A stretch of 64,000 bases of DNA. It comes from Lepidodermella squamata. Its lineage: Eukaryota > Gastrotricha. Positions 9,819 through 29,083 of the stretch are shown in pieces; position 1 is the stretch's first letter; each line of letters begins with the position of its first letter. The notes under the pieces are model-generated. The model was not told where the DNA came from. It saw nothing but the letters and a program-made list of their open reading frames with translations, and made no database searches. A program made the translations under genes and the position numbers. The stretch covers positions 1 to 64,000 of the forward strand of contig JBLDXI010000029.1 in the NCBI GenBank assembly GCA_047495785.1. Reading direction: 5' to 3'.

Positions 9819-12696
9819 GAAGAAGCAGCAGCAGAAGATGGAGAGAATGGCGAAGCGGGCGGCGTTCGTCAAGCCGCCATGGACCGATGTTCAGCCGGGC
9901 GTTGTCGCGGCGTTGAAAGCCGCCGACGCAGCTGCAGCGCTGGAGGAGAGCGACGAGCTGGCGGACGACCCGATCGTGCGCACCGCCGTCGCGCCCGGCC
10001 TCGACCCGGCGATCGCGGACCCGGGCGTGGCGCAGCGCAGCGTGGTGACGCGCATCGGCCAGCTGCTGCTGCGCCACGAGCCGAAATACGGCGTCGCCGC
10101 CCTGCGCCTCGCCCGCACGCTCTTCCCCGAGCACGCCCAGCGCTTCTACACAGCAGCTCCAGAAGGTGGTGATGACGACGACGAGGTGTGGCTGCGCGAG
10201 CTCTACGAGTCCAGCGAGCTCCTCGATGACGATGATGGCGATGACGAAGACGAGAAGGAGAACCAAGATGAAGACGAGGACAATAGCGATGATGAGGATG
10301 AGGAGCAGCAGCAGAGCAAAGGAAGCGTGAATGGGCGCGAGACACACGTGGCGGTCGCCGAACTGGCGTCGCGGTTCGCGAACGTGGCGACGCTGTGGCC
10401 GTACGTGGCGCTGCTGGAGACGTGGCCGACGAACGGCGTCGACGTCAACCACCACGTGGCGCGCTTCCTGAAACGCGTCGCCGTCGACTGGCAGCTGCCG
10501 GCCATGCTCTACCAGCTGCGCGTGTTCGCCGCCTGCCACCGCCTGTTGCAAGCCGCCGACCGCGCCGCCGCCGCCAAGCAGCCGCCGCCCGCGCCCGAGC
10601 TCGTCGCCTTCGCCAAGTTCGCCGTGAATGGCTTCCTCAAACTTGCACTCCCCGCCAGCAACAGCGATGGCCCGGGCAAGATCGCCTTCGTCGAGCTGCT
10701 CTTCTGGAAAAACCGCCACGATGCACTAGGTAAGTCCTATTTACTATTTTAGCTTATATATCCTCCATCAGCATCCCCGTCACATTGATTCCTGTAACTT
10801 AAGTTGAAGCGTTCAGACACTGTACAAATGTTAGCTAAATTCCGAATCACAGTGGGCAGTTTTTTTATGTATGGTATAAAAGCGAATAATTGTATTTCAA
10901 TTGTATGTTTCATGTGAAGCATGTAGCATGGTCATTATGTAGCATGTGAAATCGCATGAACACCCTAACTGCAACAATTTCCAACGCAGAGCCAAACAAA
11001 ATTGGTGAATTTCGGGCCGTCGTATTACCTCATTTGCGGCATTTTTTCGACATTCTGAGCGTTTAACGCGTCCCAAGTACTACTATCGCAGATGTGATGA
11101 TCGTTCCAGAAAAATGAAGTTAAGGAAAAAAGACAATCCAAGCCACATCTTGATTTGTTTATCTGAAATCGATCAGTTTGGAGAATTTTCAAACCCCAAA
11201 TTGAATAAATATGTCCAGTATAATGGCCTACCCCCATTAAACTGTTCGTGTAAGTGTTTGGCTTTTATAAGTCTCTTCGAAAACGGCAGCAGCCTCACGG
11301 ACAACATAGTCACGGTCAGATGGCTATTATAAAGTGAAGACGTTGCATTAACAATTAAACGAGACATCCTTCCCTTTCACTTGCCAACCGTTCACTCCAG
11401 TTTATTACTTTTCATCGCTGACGTCATCTGTTTATTTTGCAGCTTTTGCTTCCAACTACGAGAACCTGCGAGCGTCACCGCCGCCGGCTGCGACAGCGGC
11501 CGAACTGCTCGCAGGTGAAGACGAGAACGGCGACGAGGCAGGCGAGTCCAAGTCATCTGGCCGCAAGTCAGGCAAAGCTGGCAAAGCTGCACGGAAATCG
11601 GTGTCGAAGGACGACGCGTTCGACCGGCTGTTGCAGGGCGCCGCCTCGGTGCCTCGCGACACGGGCGACAGTGACCGCGACGGCGAGGATGACGACGCGT
11701 GGTTGCGTCTCGTCGACAAGAAGCCGAAGCCGCCGGCTGGGGCAGAAGCAGGCGACGACGGCGAATCAGCAGCTGCGAGCAAATCGTCCAAGTCGAAATC
11801 GAAGGACGGCAGCAGCAAGAAGACGAAGAGAGCTCGCGCAACTGCTAACAAGCGGCATGATGACGCCAAGTCAGCTGCGGGTGCCGGCGAGAAGTCAAGC
11901 AAGCGCGGCAAGAAACGCTCGTTGCTGGACAACTACGTCAAGAACGACGGCGACAGTGACAGTGATGGCAAGGCAGCCGCAGCAAGTGCAGACTCGGATC
12001 AAGCCAAGTCGACCGGTTTCCGATCCGCCTCCGTCGTCTCCACCTCGTCGTCTTCCAGCAACAGCAAGGCCAGCAGCAACGACCGAATGCCTGCTGTCAG
12101 TAAAACACCTGTTGATCATGATGACGATAGTGATAATGGTGCGAATGCGATCTCGAGTGCGAAACGCGCCCGTCTCGCCCTCTCCTCCTCTTCGTCTGCG
12201 TCATCCGATTCAGACTCTGACGACGAAGTGCTGCGCCGACCATCCGCAACTGTTGCTGCTCCACCTCAGCCAGTTGCTGCTGCTACTACTACCAAAAAGT
12301 GAGTCCCATGAATTATGAATTGCCTATTTTGTCCTCGTCGGGTTGTTGAAATAGAAGAAACTACATGTCATTTTTCACCAGATCATGTTAAATGATTTTG
12401 TATTTTTTAGGGCAGATCCTCTGAAACTCGACGATTCGCTGTCGTCGCTCGAACTCGAAATCGTCGACGACGACAACGACGATGGTGCCGATTTGAAATC
12501 GGGCGGCCGTCTACAACTGTCCGACTCGGATGATGACGAAGACGACGACGACGACAAGATCAAAGTCGTCAAGAAAGCTGCCACTTCTGCTGCTGCTGCT
12601 GCTGCAGTGTCTTCTTCTCCGCCTGCTGCCAATGAACAGGCACCGAAAACCAAGAAAACACGCCGCGTCGTCATGTCAGATGACGAAGATGATTGA
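8734..12696 (+). CDS. TIMELESS: TIMELESS (Tof1/Swi1 family), 5'-truncated
   Basis: C-terminal two thirds of the replication-fork protection protein TIMELESS (insect timeout). Together with TIPIN it couples helicase and polymerase and supports checkpoint signalling. Exons: ?-9174, 9746-10729, 11443-12298, 12411-12696; all phases agree. About 855 residues are present. Family signatures are the block ending FVELLFWKN, the preceding ELVAFAKF segment, an acidic D/E run in exon 2, and a long Lys/Ser/Asp-rich tail. The N-terminal half should lie upstream of 8734, but there the sequence turns into the antisense left arm, so the gene is cut. The ORF stays open across the junction from an ATG at 8679. 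AATAAA is at 12856-12861. This is the replication paralogue rather than the circadian one, judged by the FVELLFWKN block. Confidence 0.85.
9175..9745 (+). other. TIMELESS intron in spacer
   Basis: A GT-AG intron of 571 bp, phase 1, in unique DNA. No gene or element seen inside. Confidence 0.8.
10730..11442 (+). other. TIMELESS intron, right arm
   Basis: A 713-bp GT-AG intron, phase 1, AT-rich. It carries small open frames on both strands (for example 11114-11332) with no recognisable product. It mirrors 7109-7821. Confidence 0.8.
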
Positions 12697-13526
12697 TTCA
12701 ACTTTTTTGTTTGCACCGACTTACACCTAGGTATCTAACATTTTATGCTTTCTCATCTGCTGCATCTTGTTGCTCATTCTCTCTTTCTCTCTCATTCGCC
12801 TACACCGGTGATGTTTTATTCAATGAATTGTAAGTGAATTGATCAACATTTTCCAAATAAATAATTGCATTTTAGGCTTTTCTTATTTGATATGAGGATC
12901 CAAGGAACCCTCTTGGGCGCTACTTTCGAATATTGCGGCGGCGAAGAAGCAATTGAGCGATGTAATGCTTGATTGCAGCGTATGTCATTTGACTTAAACG
13001 CCGTAATCCCGAATATAAAACGGATTTAGTTAAGATCACAACGTCGTTTGGTTAATTTATGACAGCAGCTGATCAGCTAACGGCAAAACCTTGATCATAA
13101 ACAGCACTGTTAATCGGTATCCCGGTATCACTTGGTTAAGGAATCACCGGCCTATCTTAAACTTACAAGAACGAACTGACCGCATAATACCGGCAAGTTC
13201 TGCTCAGATTCACGAAACCGCCATGCACCATACAATAGGTACTCATAGATCGCAAATCCAATGGTAGTGGCATTTTCAGCGCCAAGCAGCAATGAAAATG
13301 AAAACAACCCTTTCCATCCCTGGATGTCTACCTTCGAAGCATCTAAAATTGTCCATGTCTCACGCTTGCATTCTGCTGAGCAATGAAAAATTTGCAGAAA
13401 CGACCACAGTTTTTATTTGGCGTGACGTTAGACAGACTTTAGCCAGATATTACACAATGTGATTTGCAATATAATTAATTGAGAGCAAAGTATGAAGCAC
13501 AATATGATAACGAAAATATCTAATCG
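12697..13526. other. Intergenic, TIMELESS and SRP19 3' ends (right)
   Basis: Convergent 3' flanks. TIMELESS AATAAA is at 12856-12861; the SRP19 signal on the minus strand is at 13412-13417. No other gene seen. Confidence 0.65.
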
Positions 13527-13991
13527 TTATCTCTTTTTCTTTTGTTTTTGCTGCTTCTTACCACCGCCACCACCACCACCGCCGCCGCCTTGCTGTCCTT
13601 GATCTTCGGCACCGCCCGCAGCACCACTTGGTTGTTGACGAACTTTCAACTTGCCGATCAGCTCGGCAATGTGGCAGAAAAGAGCTTCGCGATTAGGAAA
13701 CTGCTCAGATACTGGAATGCCATTGTCATTTTTGAGCTGAACACGAACGCGACCACGATACATAAACTTGTCGGGTTCTCGCGGATGTGTCTTGTCTTCT
13801 ACGCCCATATTTAGATTGAGGAACTTACACACATCCCGAATTTCTTCAATAGTCGGATTGTCGACTGCTAAGGCTTTCGGAATCCGCCGACCTTCGGTCA
13901 GGCTCCTTTTGGAGTTCAAATAAACGGGATAAATACAAACCCATCGCTCGCGATCGCTGTAAGTGAACTTCGGGTCCCACGGACGAGCCAT
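13527..13991 (-). CDS. SRP19: SRP19, signal recognition particle subunit
   Basis: An intact 154-residue single-exon gene (human 144). SRP19 binds the tips of helices 6 and 8 of SRP RNA and allows SRP54 to join, so that ribosomes making secreted proteins are targeted to the ER. The N-terminal half carries the family core: RERWVCIYPVYLNSKRS and the GRRIPKA segment near residues 17-42, followed by PTIEEI. The C-terminus is a Gly run followed by a Gln/Lys-rich basic tail, typical of eukaryotic SRP19. It is transcribed divergently from FEN1. The left-arm copy at 4557-5022 differs by one inserted base. Confidence 0.93.
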   Translation of the reverse strand: MARPWDPKFTYSDRERWVCIYPVYLNSKRSLTEGRRIPKALAVDNPTIEEIRDVCKFLNLNMGVEDKTHPREPDKFMYRGRVRVQLKNDNGIPVSEQFPNREALFCHIAELIGKLKVRQQPSGAAGGAEDQGQQGGGGGGGGGGKKQQKQKKKR

Positions 13992-15298
13992 TTCAAGATT
14001 AAAGCTTTCCCTTTAGTCAACCAAAACTACTCTTTGATTGACTTGGCTGCGGGGAGAAATGAAGAGGCAATGACTGGCCGCGAGAAGGCGCGCCAAATTC
14101 AAAATTGAATTATATAGAATTTCTGATATTATTACAGTATGAGTTATATATTGCTCAAATGTCACGCAAAAATTAAAAGTCATGACCAGTAATCATCGTG
14201 AAAAATTCAAAAATCTTTTGCCGCCGCGATCCGCGATTGATTTTTCATCAGCTGATTAACTGACTGAATATGCCGACGACTGCAGCCGACTTACGTGGCA
14301 GTGTAACTCTTATTAGCACTTGAGACCAAGGTAATACAGGAGTATTTCTTCCTGTTAGACAATTTGGCTGCTAAGGTCGCCAGTATAAAGGCGAGTCGGC
14401 GTTCGAGACCGAAGCCAGACAGCCTCAGGCTTCAGACTTCACTTATTCTTAACAATCGCTCTTCTTCCTTCGCCCTTGGAAGTTGGCATGTTTCGTTTGA
14501 GATAGCTGCAGGATTTTATGTATATGTCCATGCATTATCCTTCTTTTTATAGTTTTTGTATGTTAGACTCGTTGAACATTGAACCTTCCATGTTGAAAAT
14601 TGGAGATAACTTATTCGAAAGGTTACAGCTGTATGCTGGGAACTGGAAATTGAATCCATTTTTTCTAAACATTCAGTTTAGTGACAACCTTATTGAACAG
14701 TACCTCATCTTTAATGAAGTCAACAGGTGACAAACAAGCTGAGTTTTTGACGTTTTCGTACGGGTCTACATATAGACCTATAGAGATGACTGTTTAGATT
14801 TCGCATCTAATCTCACAACCTTTGTATCCACGATCAGGATATCCCGGCTGCGACATTTTTTTTATTTATACAAGATTTTCGGGTGCGCACTGTTCGTTAT
14901 AGCACAAGCCCAAGGACATTCAGCGATGATTTGAAGAAATTAATGTCTACAACTGCAGGGAAGCAATGGTGTTCCATTTTCTGACGATAGCGAGAATTCG
15001 TTCAATATTCTTCCTGTCGTTCTCGGGTTGTTTTGCCAGGCTGATATGATGGTTGTGTAGTTCGGATGATTCTCTGGTTCCGCTTCGCCGTTTAAATATG
15101 TGTCTGAATTTCGAGTAAATTTGGGCGGTACCTCGACCAGCTACGACGATCTTTTATAAGTAGTTTATCACTCCCACGTAGCGTCAATGCCCGATGTTTA
15201 TATTTTTTCCCTTACAATTTATCGTTGTTTTCGCTACTGCCTCTTCAATCATGTTCAATCATTTCATGTTTTATTAGTTTGAATTATTAGCCTGCACG
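13992..15298. other. Divergent promoter region, SRP19/FEN1 (right)
   Basis: 1.3 kb between two genes that start away from each other; probably holds both promoters. Small ORFs at 14364-14552 and 14518-14730 are unrecognised and probably not genes. No TATA box could be assigned with confidence. Confidence 0.6.
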
Positions 15299-16732
15299 AT
15301 GGGTATTAAAGGATTAGCCAAGCTGTTAGCGGACGTTGCGCCTACGTGCATGAAGGAGAACGACATCAAGTCGTATTTCGGGCGCAAGGTTGCCATCGAC
15401 GCTTCGATGAGCATTTACCAGTTTTTGATCGCTGTGCGGCAAGAAGGCAGCGTTCTGATGAACGAACAAGGCGAGACGACTAGTCACCTGCTAGGGCTGT
15501 TTTACCGCACAATCCGCATAATGGACAACGGCATCAAGCCGGTGTACGTGTTCGACGGCAAGCCGCCATCGCTGAAGGCGGGCGAGCTGATGAAGCGAAC
15601 GGAACGGCGCGAGGAGGCGCAGAAGGAGCTGGCGAAGGCGGAGGAAGCCGGCGACACGGAGGCGATCGACAAGTTCTCACGACGCCTCGTCAAAGTGACT
15701 CCACAGCACAACGACGAGTGCAAGAAGCTGCTGCGGCTGATGGGTGTACCGTACATCGAAGCGCCATGCGAGGCGGAGGCACAGTGCGCGACGCTGTCGC
15801 GGCAGGGCAAGGTGTTTGCGGCCGGCACGGAGGACATGGACGCGCTGACGTTCGGCTCGGCGGTGCTGCTGCGGCACCTGACGTTCAGCGAGATGAAGAA
15901 GGCGCCCATCCAGGAGTACCACCTGGCCAAGGTGCTCGCCGAGCTGGACTTTACGATGGAGCAGTTCGTGGACCTGTGCATTCTGCTCGGCTGCGACTAC
16001 TGCGACACGATCCGCGGCATCGGGCCGAAGAAGTCGATCGAGCTCATCCGGCAGTACAAGTCGATCGAGAGCGTGCTCGAGCACCTCGACACGGCGAAAT
16101 ACCCGCCGCCCGACGACTGGATGTACAAGGAGGCGCGGCAGCTGTTCTGCCGGCCGGAGGTCGACGAGGCCGTGCCCGACCTGAAGTGGGTGGACCCGGA
16201 CGAGGAGGGCCTCGTGGCGTTCCTGTGCGGCGAGAAGGGCTTCTCGGAGGACCGCGTGCGTTCCGGCGCCCGCAAGATCGTCAAGGCCAAGGGCGCGGCC
16301 GTGCAGTCGCGCCTCGACTCGTTTTTCGCCGCGAAGCCGCTGACGCCGAAGAACCCGTACGTTCACTCTCTTTCATTTCTTTAACCTCTTTACTCTTAGA
16401 GTTTGTTTTTCCGAAATTGCATGTATTGCTTGTAGATACTTTGAGGGCTTCATTCAGTAGGAAATATTTAGCTGGTAATAAGAGCGTAAATTGTCTCACA
16501 AACTTGAGTGCATTTAGCCTCCTTTAGCCTAACATCGCGAACGACGTCTGATTTAAGAGGAATGCATATATTTTGTAATGTTTTCTATTTGCTTTGTTCT
16601 GCCAGAGACACGTCAGTTTCGAATCCGGCGAAACGGCTCAAAACCGAGAAGGACGAGAAGGCGAAGGGCGGCAAGGGCGCCACGCCCAAGGCCAAGGCTG
16701 CTGCTGCTGCTGCTAAGGGCAAGAAAAAGTGA
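15299..16732 (+). CDS. FEN1: FEN1 flap endonuclease, right-arm copy
   Basis: Flap endonuclease 1, 394 residues, from exons 15299-16356 and 16606-16732. The phase-2 GT-AG join gives ...KNP-DTSV. The start MGIKGL is invariant in the family because the mature N-terminus threads into the active site. Residues D34, D86, E158/E160, D179/D181 and D233 are all in place. The helix-hairpin-helix segment follows [14 protein letters not shown]. The PCNA box QSRLDSFF is near residue 336, and the tail is Lys/Ala-rich. An AATAAA is at 16932-16937. It shares the fork-maintenance theme with neighbouring TIMELESS, though linkage may be accidental. Confidence 0.95.
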
Positions 16733-19473
16733 TAAACTTACCAGTTGAATTCAATTGCTAGAAAATTGCGCAACCTCTGTGTGTGCGTTTTTAATGGCGG
16801 TTTAATCTCTTGTGGTCTTGCATCGTGTTTTATTAGCCAGTCTTGTCGCTGACTAGTCTTTACACTCCTGGTGAAATCTGCTGCTGGATTTTTTTCATAA
16901 TCCGTTTCCGTTTTTTTACTTGCGTGGCTCTAATAAAGCGGTGGCTCATTTTTAATGCAATGAAAAAGCGCCAGTTTTCTAAAACGGAACGAACGAGCTG
17001 AACACCTTTTTTGTTAACATTCATGTATAGGTCCAAAAGTAATGTTATATTGTTGAGTTTGGCAACGGATATACAAATCGAGCTGGCAAGCTAAAAGCTG
17101 AACCTGAACCTTTGGCAATTGGCAGCTGTTTTTTTCTTACAAATTACTGTAATACGAGGAAGTAACTGTGTGTACCTCGTATTAAAAGGATCCATGCCGG
17201 TGCGAAGGTGCTGTGGCTTCGGTATTGGACCGCTCGCTATAAATCACGGGCGAACAACTAATGGACTAATGGAGATAGTATGCTCACGTCGGAATAGTAG
17301 GCTTTTTTGGCGAGACTGTTAATCTGCGAGACATGATCAGCTCTACTCGTGGCGCAACAAGGTATGAATATCGATGTTCGATTTCGGAGAAATCGGCGGC
17401 ATCTCACCGCACACAGACACACAAACTAACTAACAAACAAACACACAGCCGCCCGCATTCCAAACGATTACTAGTGGGTTTTTTCTGTGTTGATGATGGC
17501 AAACGATATCGTGCAGTAGAGCATAATATACGGAATTCCGACGGTTTCATTTACACGCGTTAGGTACACGCGTTTTTTTCGCATGCGCGGCGGCGGCGGC
17601 GGCGCAGTCGATGCGAGTGAGTGTTGGGCTGTGGTTTTAAATTTAGCAGCTTAAGCTATGAAGACTATTATTATTAGGTATGAGATACCTACCTACCATG
17701 TACGATCAGCGCATGTAATACCTAGATAATAAGAGCGTTTCCAAAGCGTAGCACAGGGAGGCAGGCTAGCAGGGAGCTTCTTGTGCTCTCGCCGCATGTT
17801 GGCTCGCCGCATCCGGGTGCGTTACGCTACGCTGCAGAGATACATACATACTACGAATATAATGCATAGGTTGAGTTTTTTACGTAGGTATCATATCATA
17901 GCATCATAGTGGTAGAGCTTAGTTGTCTGACTGACTGGAGTCTCCGCGCTAATCACCCTAATGAACACACACACACACATGTACACATAGGCTTATAGGT
18001 AGTCGTTGTGTTTTTGTTACTTACTACTTGAACTTCAACTACTTGGTATTGTGTTTTTGAGAAGCGTATGCGATCGTGGCTCAATCTATGGAGCTATTAC
18101 TCTTACTCTGCGAGTGTTACGCGTGATACCAAGATGCGCTAATTTAAGCAGCTTTGTACTATAAGTATAGATGGTATCATTCGATTGGTATATAACCGTA
18201 ATCATTTTGGTAGGTTTAGGTAGGTATGCTGTATGGAGCGTAATTGCGTGCTTATTAGACAACATTGATTTGGTGGTACCTCTCTATGTAATACGTCCAG
18301 CTTCTGCAATAATAGTAGAATTGAAGCGATGGAATCATCAATAGCCATCTCACGATGTTTGAATGCTGCCGCTGCCGCTTCGGCATCGCCCAAAAGAAGA
18401 CGAAGGAAGAAACACTACTACGTGCCTAATAGTTGTGTACCTATTTATACGCCTCATCATCATCATCATCATCATCATCATCTTGATCATTGACACTCCG
18501 CATTCACTTTTTAGCGCTTGCAAATCGATTCACACTACCGTCGTAGATGTAGATGTAGATGTACACCTTAATCGCCCCTGTGCTCAGCTGATTTCAGCAT
18601 CATCACGTTGGCTGGCTCATTTTTTTGCAGAGCTATGTTGGCAACGTATGTGTGTGTGTGTTAGAGTTGTTGGCTCGCAATCAAGTTGTTGTTTTGCTGA
18701 TGCATTAAACATACCTTAGGTACCTACATTCGCTTTCTTTAAACGTAGCTAATCTGATCGCATGATGCTCGCTCGAATTTGTTCAAAGTTTGCAATCATC
18801 AAAAATGTGAATGATGTGTCAAACATACTTGCACCTACTATGATCTAGATCATACGTAGTAGTAGTAACATACGGCGTCCTGGATACTGCCAACGACCAC
18901 TAGTTTGCCTCGTGAATCGTGAATCTGTAGACTTACTAGGCAAATAAACATTCACTGTGCGATGCGCGGGTAAATACTTGATACAGGTGAACTGCCTGCT
19001 CTCGCCGGTTCTCCCTTGTCCTGCCTTGTTGTCTCACAACACTGGCAGCTAAACTCCTCCGTTGTTGTTGTTGTTGTTGTTACTGCCCCACGAAATAGGG
19101 GGCAATACCCAGAGTCAGTTCCTGCAGTTTGCAACACCTATGTGCGCAATTTACCTTTCCGATGACGAATTGTTGATGGATTTCTAAAAATTTGTTCTCC
19201 GCTTTTATAGGCTGCGGCCGGAGATATTATAAATACTATATTGTTATTATTCAACAAATCACGAGGCTGTTTTATTGTTGTTCGCCTACCAATAGCAGCT
19301 ATCTCCTGCATTGCCGCGAATATTTGAAGCATTATACAAGAAATCACGACTGAATCGCTCGCTGAATGATGCCGTAAAACCGGCGGCAACAGCAACAACG
19401 ACGACGACGACTACGATTGACTTGGATTGACAGACATAAAATAAGTGTATCGTTGGTCTATACCTAACTAAGT
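16733..19473. other. Intergenic, FEN1 to ROCK; contains palindrome outer end
   Basis: 2.7 kb with no gene that I can support. It contains the FEN1 3' flank, a GGC repeat near 17588-17604, a (CA)n tract near 17965 and the (CAT)n tract at 18451-18483. The outer edge of the inverted repeat is at 18533, followed by a short GTAGAT repeat at 18543-18560. The last part up to 19473 should hold the ROCK promoter and 5' UTR. Confidence 0.6.
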
Positions 19474-27112
<7,639 letters not shown>

Positions 27113-29083
27113 CACTGATCCAAGACACGGAGGAGGAGATGAAACCTCGCTGCTGCTTTTTTCATTTCATTTGTTGTTACTTTTCACGCGACGGCTGAGC
27201 TCGAATACACGACAAACAAGTCTCACGCATCTTTCTCTGTCTGTTTTGCCATTTCCTGCTTCTACTACTACTACTACTACTACTACTACTCCAGAAGGGG
27301 TCACTACGCGTGACTGCCTAACCACCCACAATATGTACCTATGGTTATTGGGTGTTTTCTGCTGCTGGGAGAGTGAGTCTTCCGCTTGAGCAAATCTTCA
27401 AATACACGCTTCTGTGTCTCTACTTTCATCGCCGCCATGCCTCTTAGTACTTCCATGGCGCGAATAATAAATACTTATCATGTTATAAGTAATCGGTTTC
27501 CAAATCGCAGGTGCCAACAGTCAAATTACAATGCTAGCAAGCCCCGTGCCTCAAATAGTCTCCATTATGAATTGTCTCAAGATTTTAGTTCAACTGATGA
27601 ATGTTTTTTTTACGGCATAACACTGTTTTGAGCCATTTTCTATCTGCAACCGATGCTTCAATGTGCGGTTCAACGCGGTCGCATCTTTACTTACAAAATG
27701 CGAATATCGAAGGTCTTCACTTATCACCGTCGTAGCTTTCTTCTGTTTCATTTTCTCTCTCTCTCTCTATCTTTCTGTGCTATAATAATGTTGTTTGTAT
27801 ACTCGAAGAAAAATTATTTGCAGAAAAATTGTTAGTCACGCTTATCTGGTCAGTTACCACCACCAGTGGCTTCATCGCGCTTTGCTCGGTGCCGCTCCTG
27901 TTCTTATTTTGCTGAAATTACTTACGAATTTTCACACTGCTGCTGCTGCTACTATATTATGCATTGTAATTATTATTATTATTATTATTATTTCGAAGAG
28001 CCAATAATTTTTTGTGTTGCCATAATCTATTCTTGATCATTGAGCTCGAAATATAGTACGTATGCCTGCTGCCGGTGGCTGCTCTGTCAACGTCTTCTGC
28101 TTCTTATACTACTGCTTATTATTACTATTATTTCGAAAATTCTGCGGCCGATTCAATGACATGACCGCAATATGATTCAATTCTATTCATGATTATTATT
28201 ATTATTATTATCGAAACTTGAGATGCAACAACGACAAAAAAAGTGAATAAAATCAGAATTCAAAAGTACAGCTTTCACTCCTCTTTCAACAAGCAACGAA
28301 TGCATTTTTTGTTCGGTATAAACTAATTCCGGTCAGGTCCATCTGGTGTTTATGATTTTCTGTTATCACAAATCGTGCAAATTGATCGGGAAATGCCGAT
28401 AGTTGAACCTGCAATCCAGCCAAGCTGCTGACCGAAATCTCGAAACGATTGCGCTGCCTCGTGATTCACACTTTCCACGGTTTCCACCAACTAGATATAG
28501 CACCTGCCCGCTTTCGTATTGCACTTCCATTTGCAGAATGCTCGCGGAATAAAAATCTAGCATCGGAATTGCTTGATTCCGGCGTTTCCTTTTGCCACAT
28601 TGAATTGAGGCTAACAATTAATTCAGGGTTCATGTTATTTTTTAGTTGGGAAAATTTTGAGAACTAGGTAATTGTTTTATTATTTCTAGGTAATTGTTAG
28701 CTCATGCGTTAGGTTCCGCGGTTTCTATCATCTTTTTTGAGAAAATTCATAATGTTTTTGGCAGGTCGAAGTTGAAAAACAACGTTGCTGCAATTCTTCA
28801 TCCTCAGCTTTATTATTTTTATCAGCTTGAAAACTAAAAACGCAATAGTAGGAATACACCAGTTGATTAGTATTTTATCATTTCTCATTGCTCGCAGACG
28901 GAGCAGGAGGCAAAGTTAGCGTGAAACAATTTCACAACTCGCGCGTTATTACATCAGCCTTAACAAAAACTGCACACACTCAAAAAATTAGCCGCAAAAT
29001 ATCATAACCAAATAACGATAGCAGCGTGCTTGGAATGTTCTTGAGACAAACTGCGTTGCATTATAATATTCAGAATAATTTAT
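27113..29083. other. Intergenic, ROCK and ALG2 3' ends
   Basis: 2 kb between convergent genes. It holds a (CTA)n tract near 27261-27291, a CT-rich run near 27755-27770 and several (ATT)n stretches near 27968 and 28190. No gene recognised; the small ORFs are AT-rich and lack protein-like composition. Confidence 0.65.

Larger units (their letters stand above)
9819..18533. repeat. Right arm of giant inverted repeat
   Basis: This is the mirror partner of 16-8732. Its genes (TIMELESS 3' part, SRP19, FEN1) all have intact reading frames. It continues without interruption into single-copy DNA leading to ROCK, and inward into the upstream TIMELESS exon. I therefore take the right arm as the original arrangement and the left arm as the added copy; that ordering is an inference. 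Confidence 0.97.

Noticed and set aside
11114-11332. Small ORF in TIMELESS intron, also present at 7219-7437
   Set aside because: It lies wholly inside a well-defined intron and has no recognisable features; it appears twice only because of the palindrome.
14364-14730. Two short ORFs upstream of FEN1 as a small gene
   Set aside because: No recognisable sequence, weak composition, and a position in a probable shared promoter.
18451-18483. Possible CRISPR-like or array repeat
   Set aside because: A plain trinucleotide microsatellite without spacers, in an animal genome.
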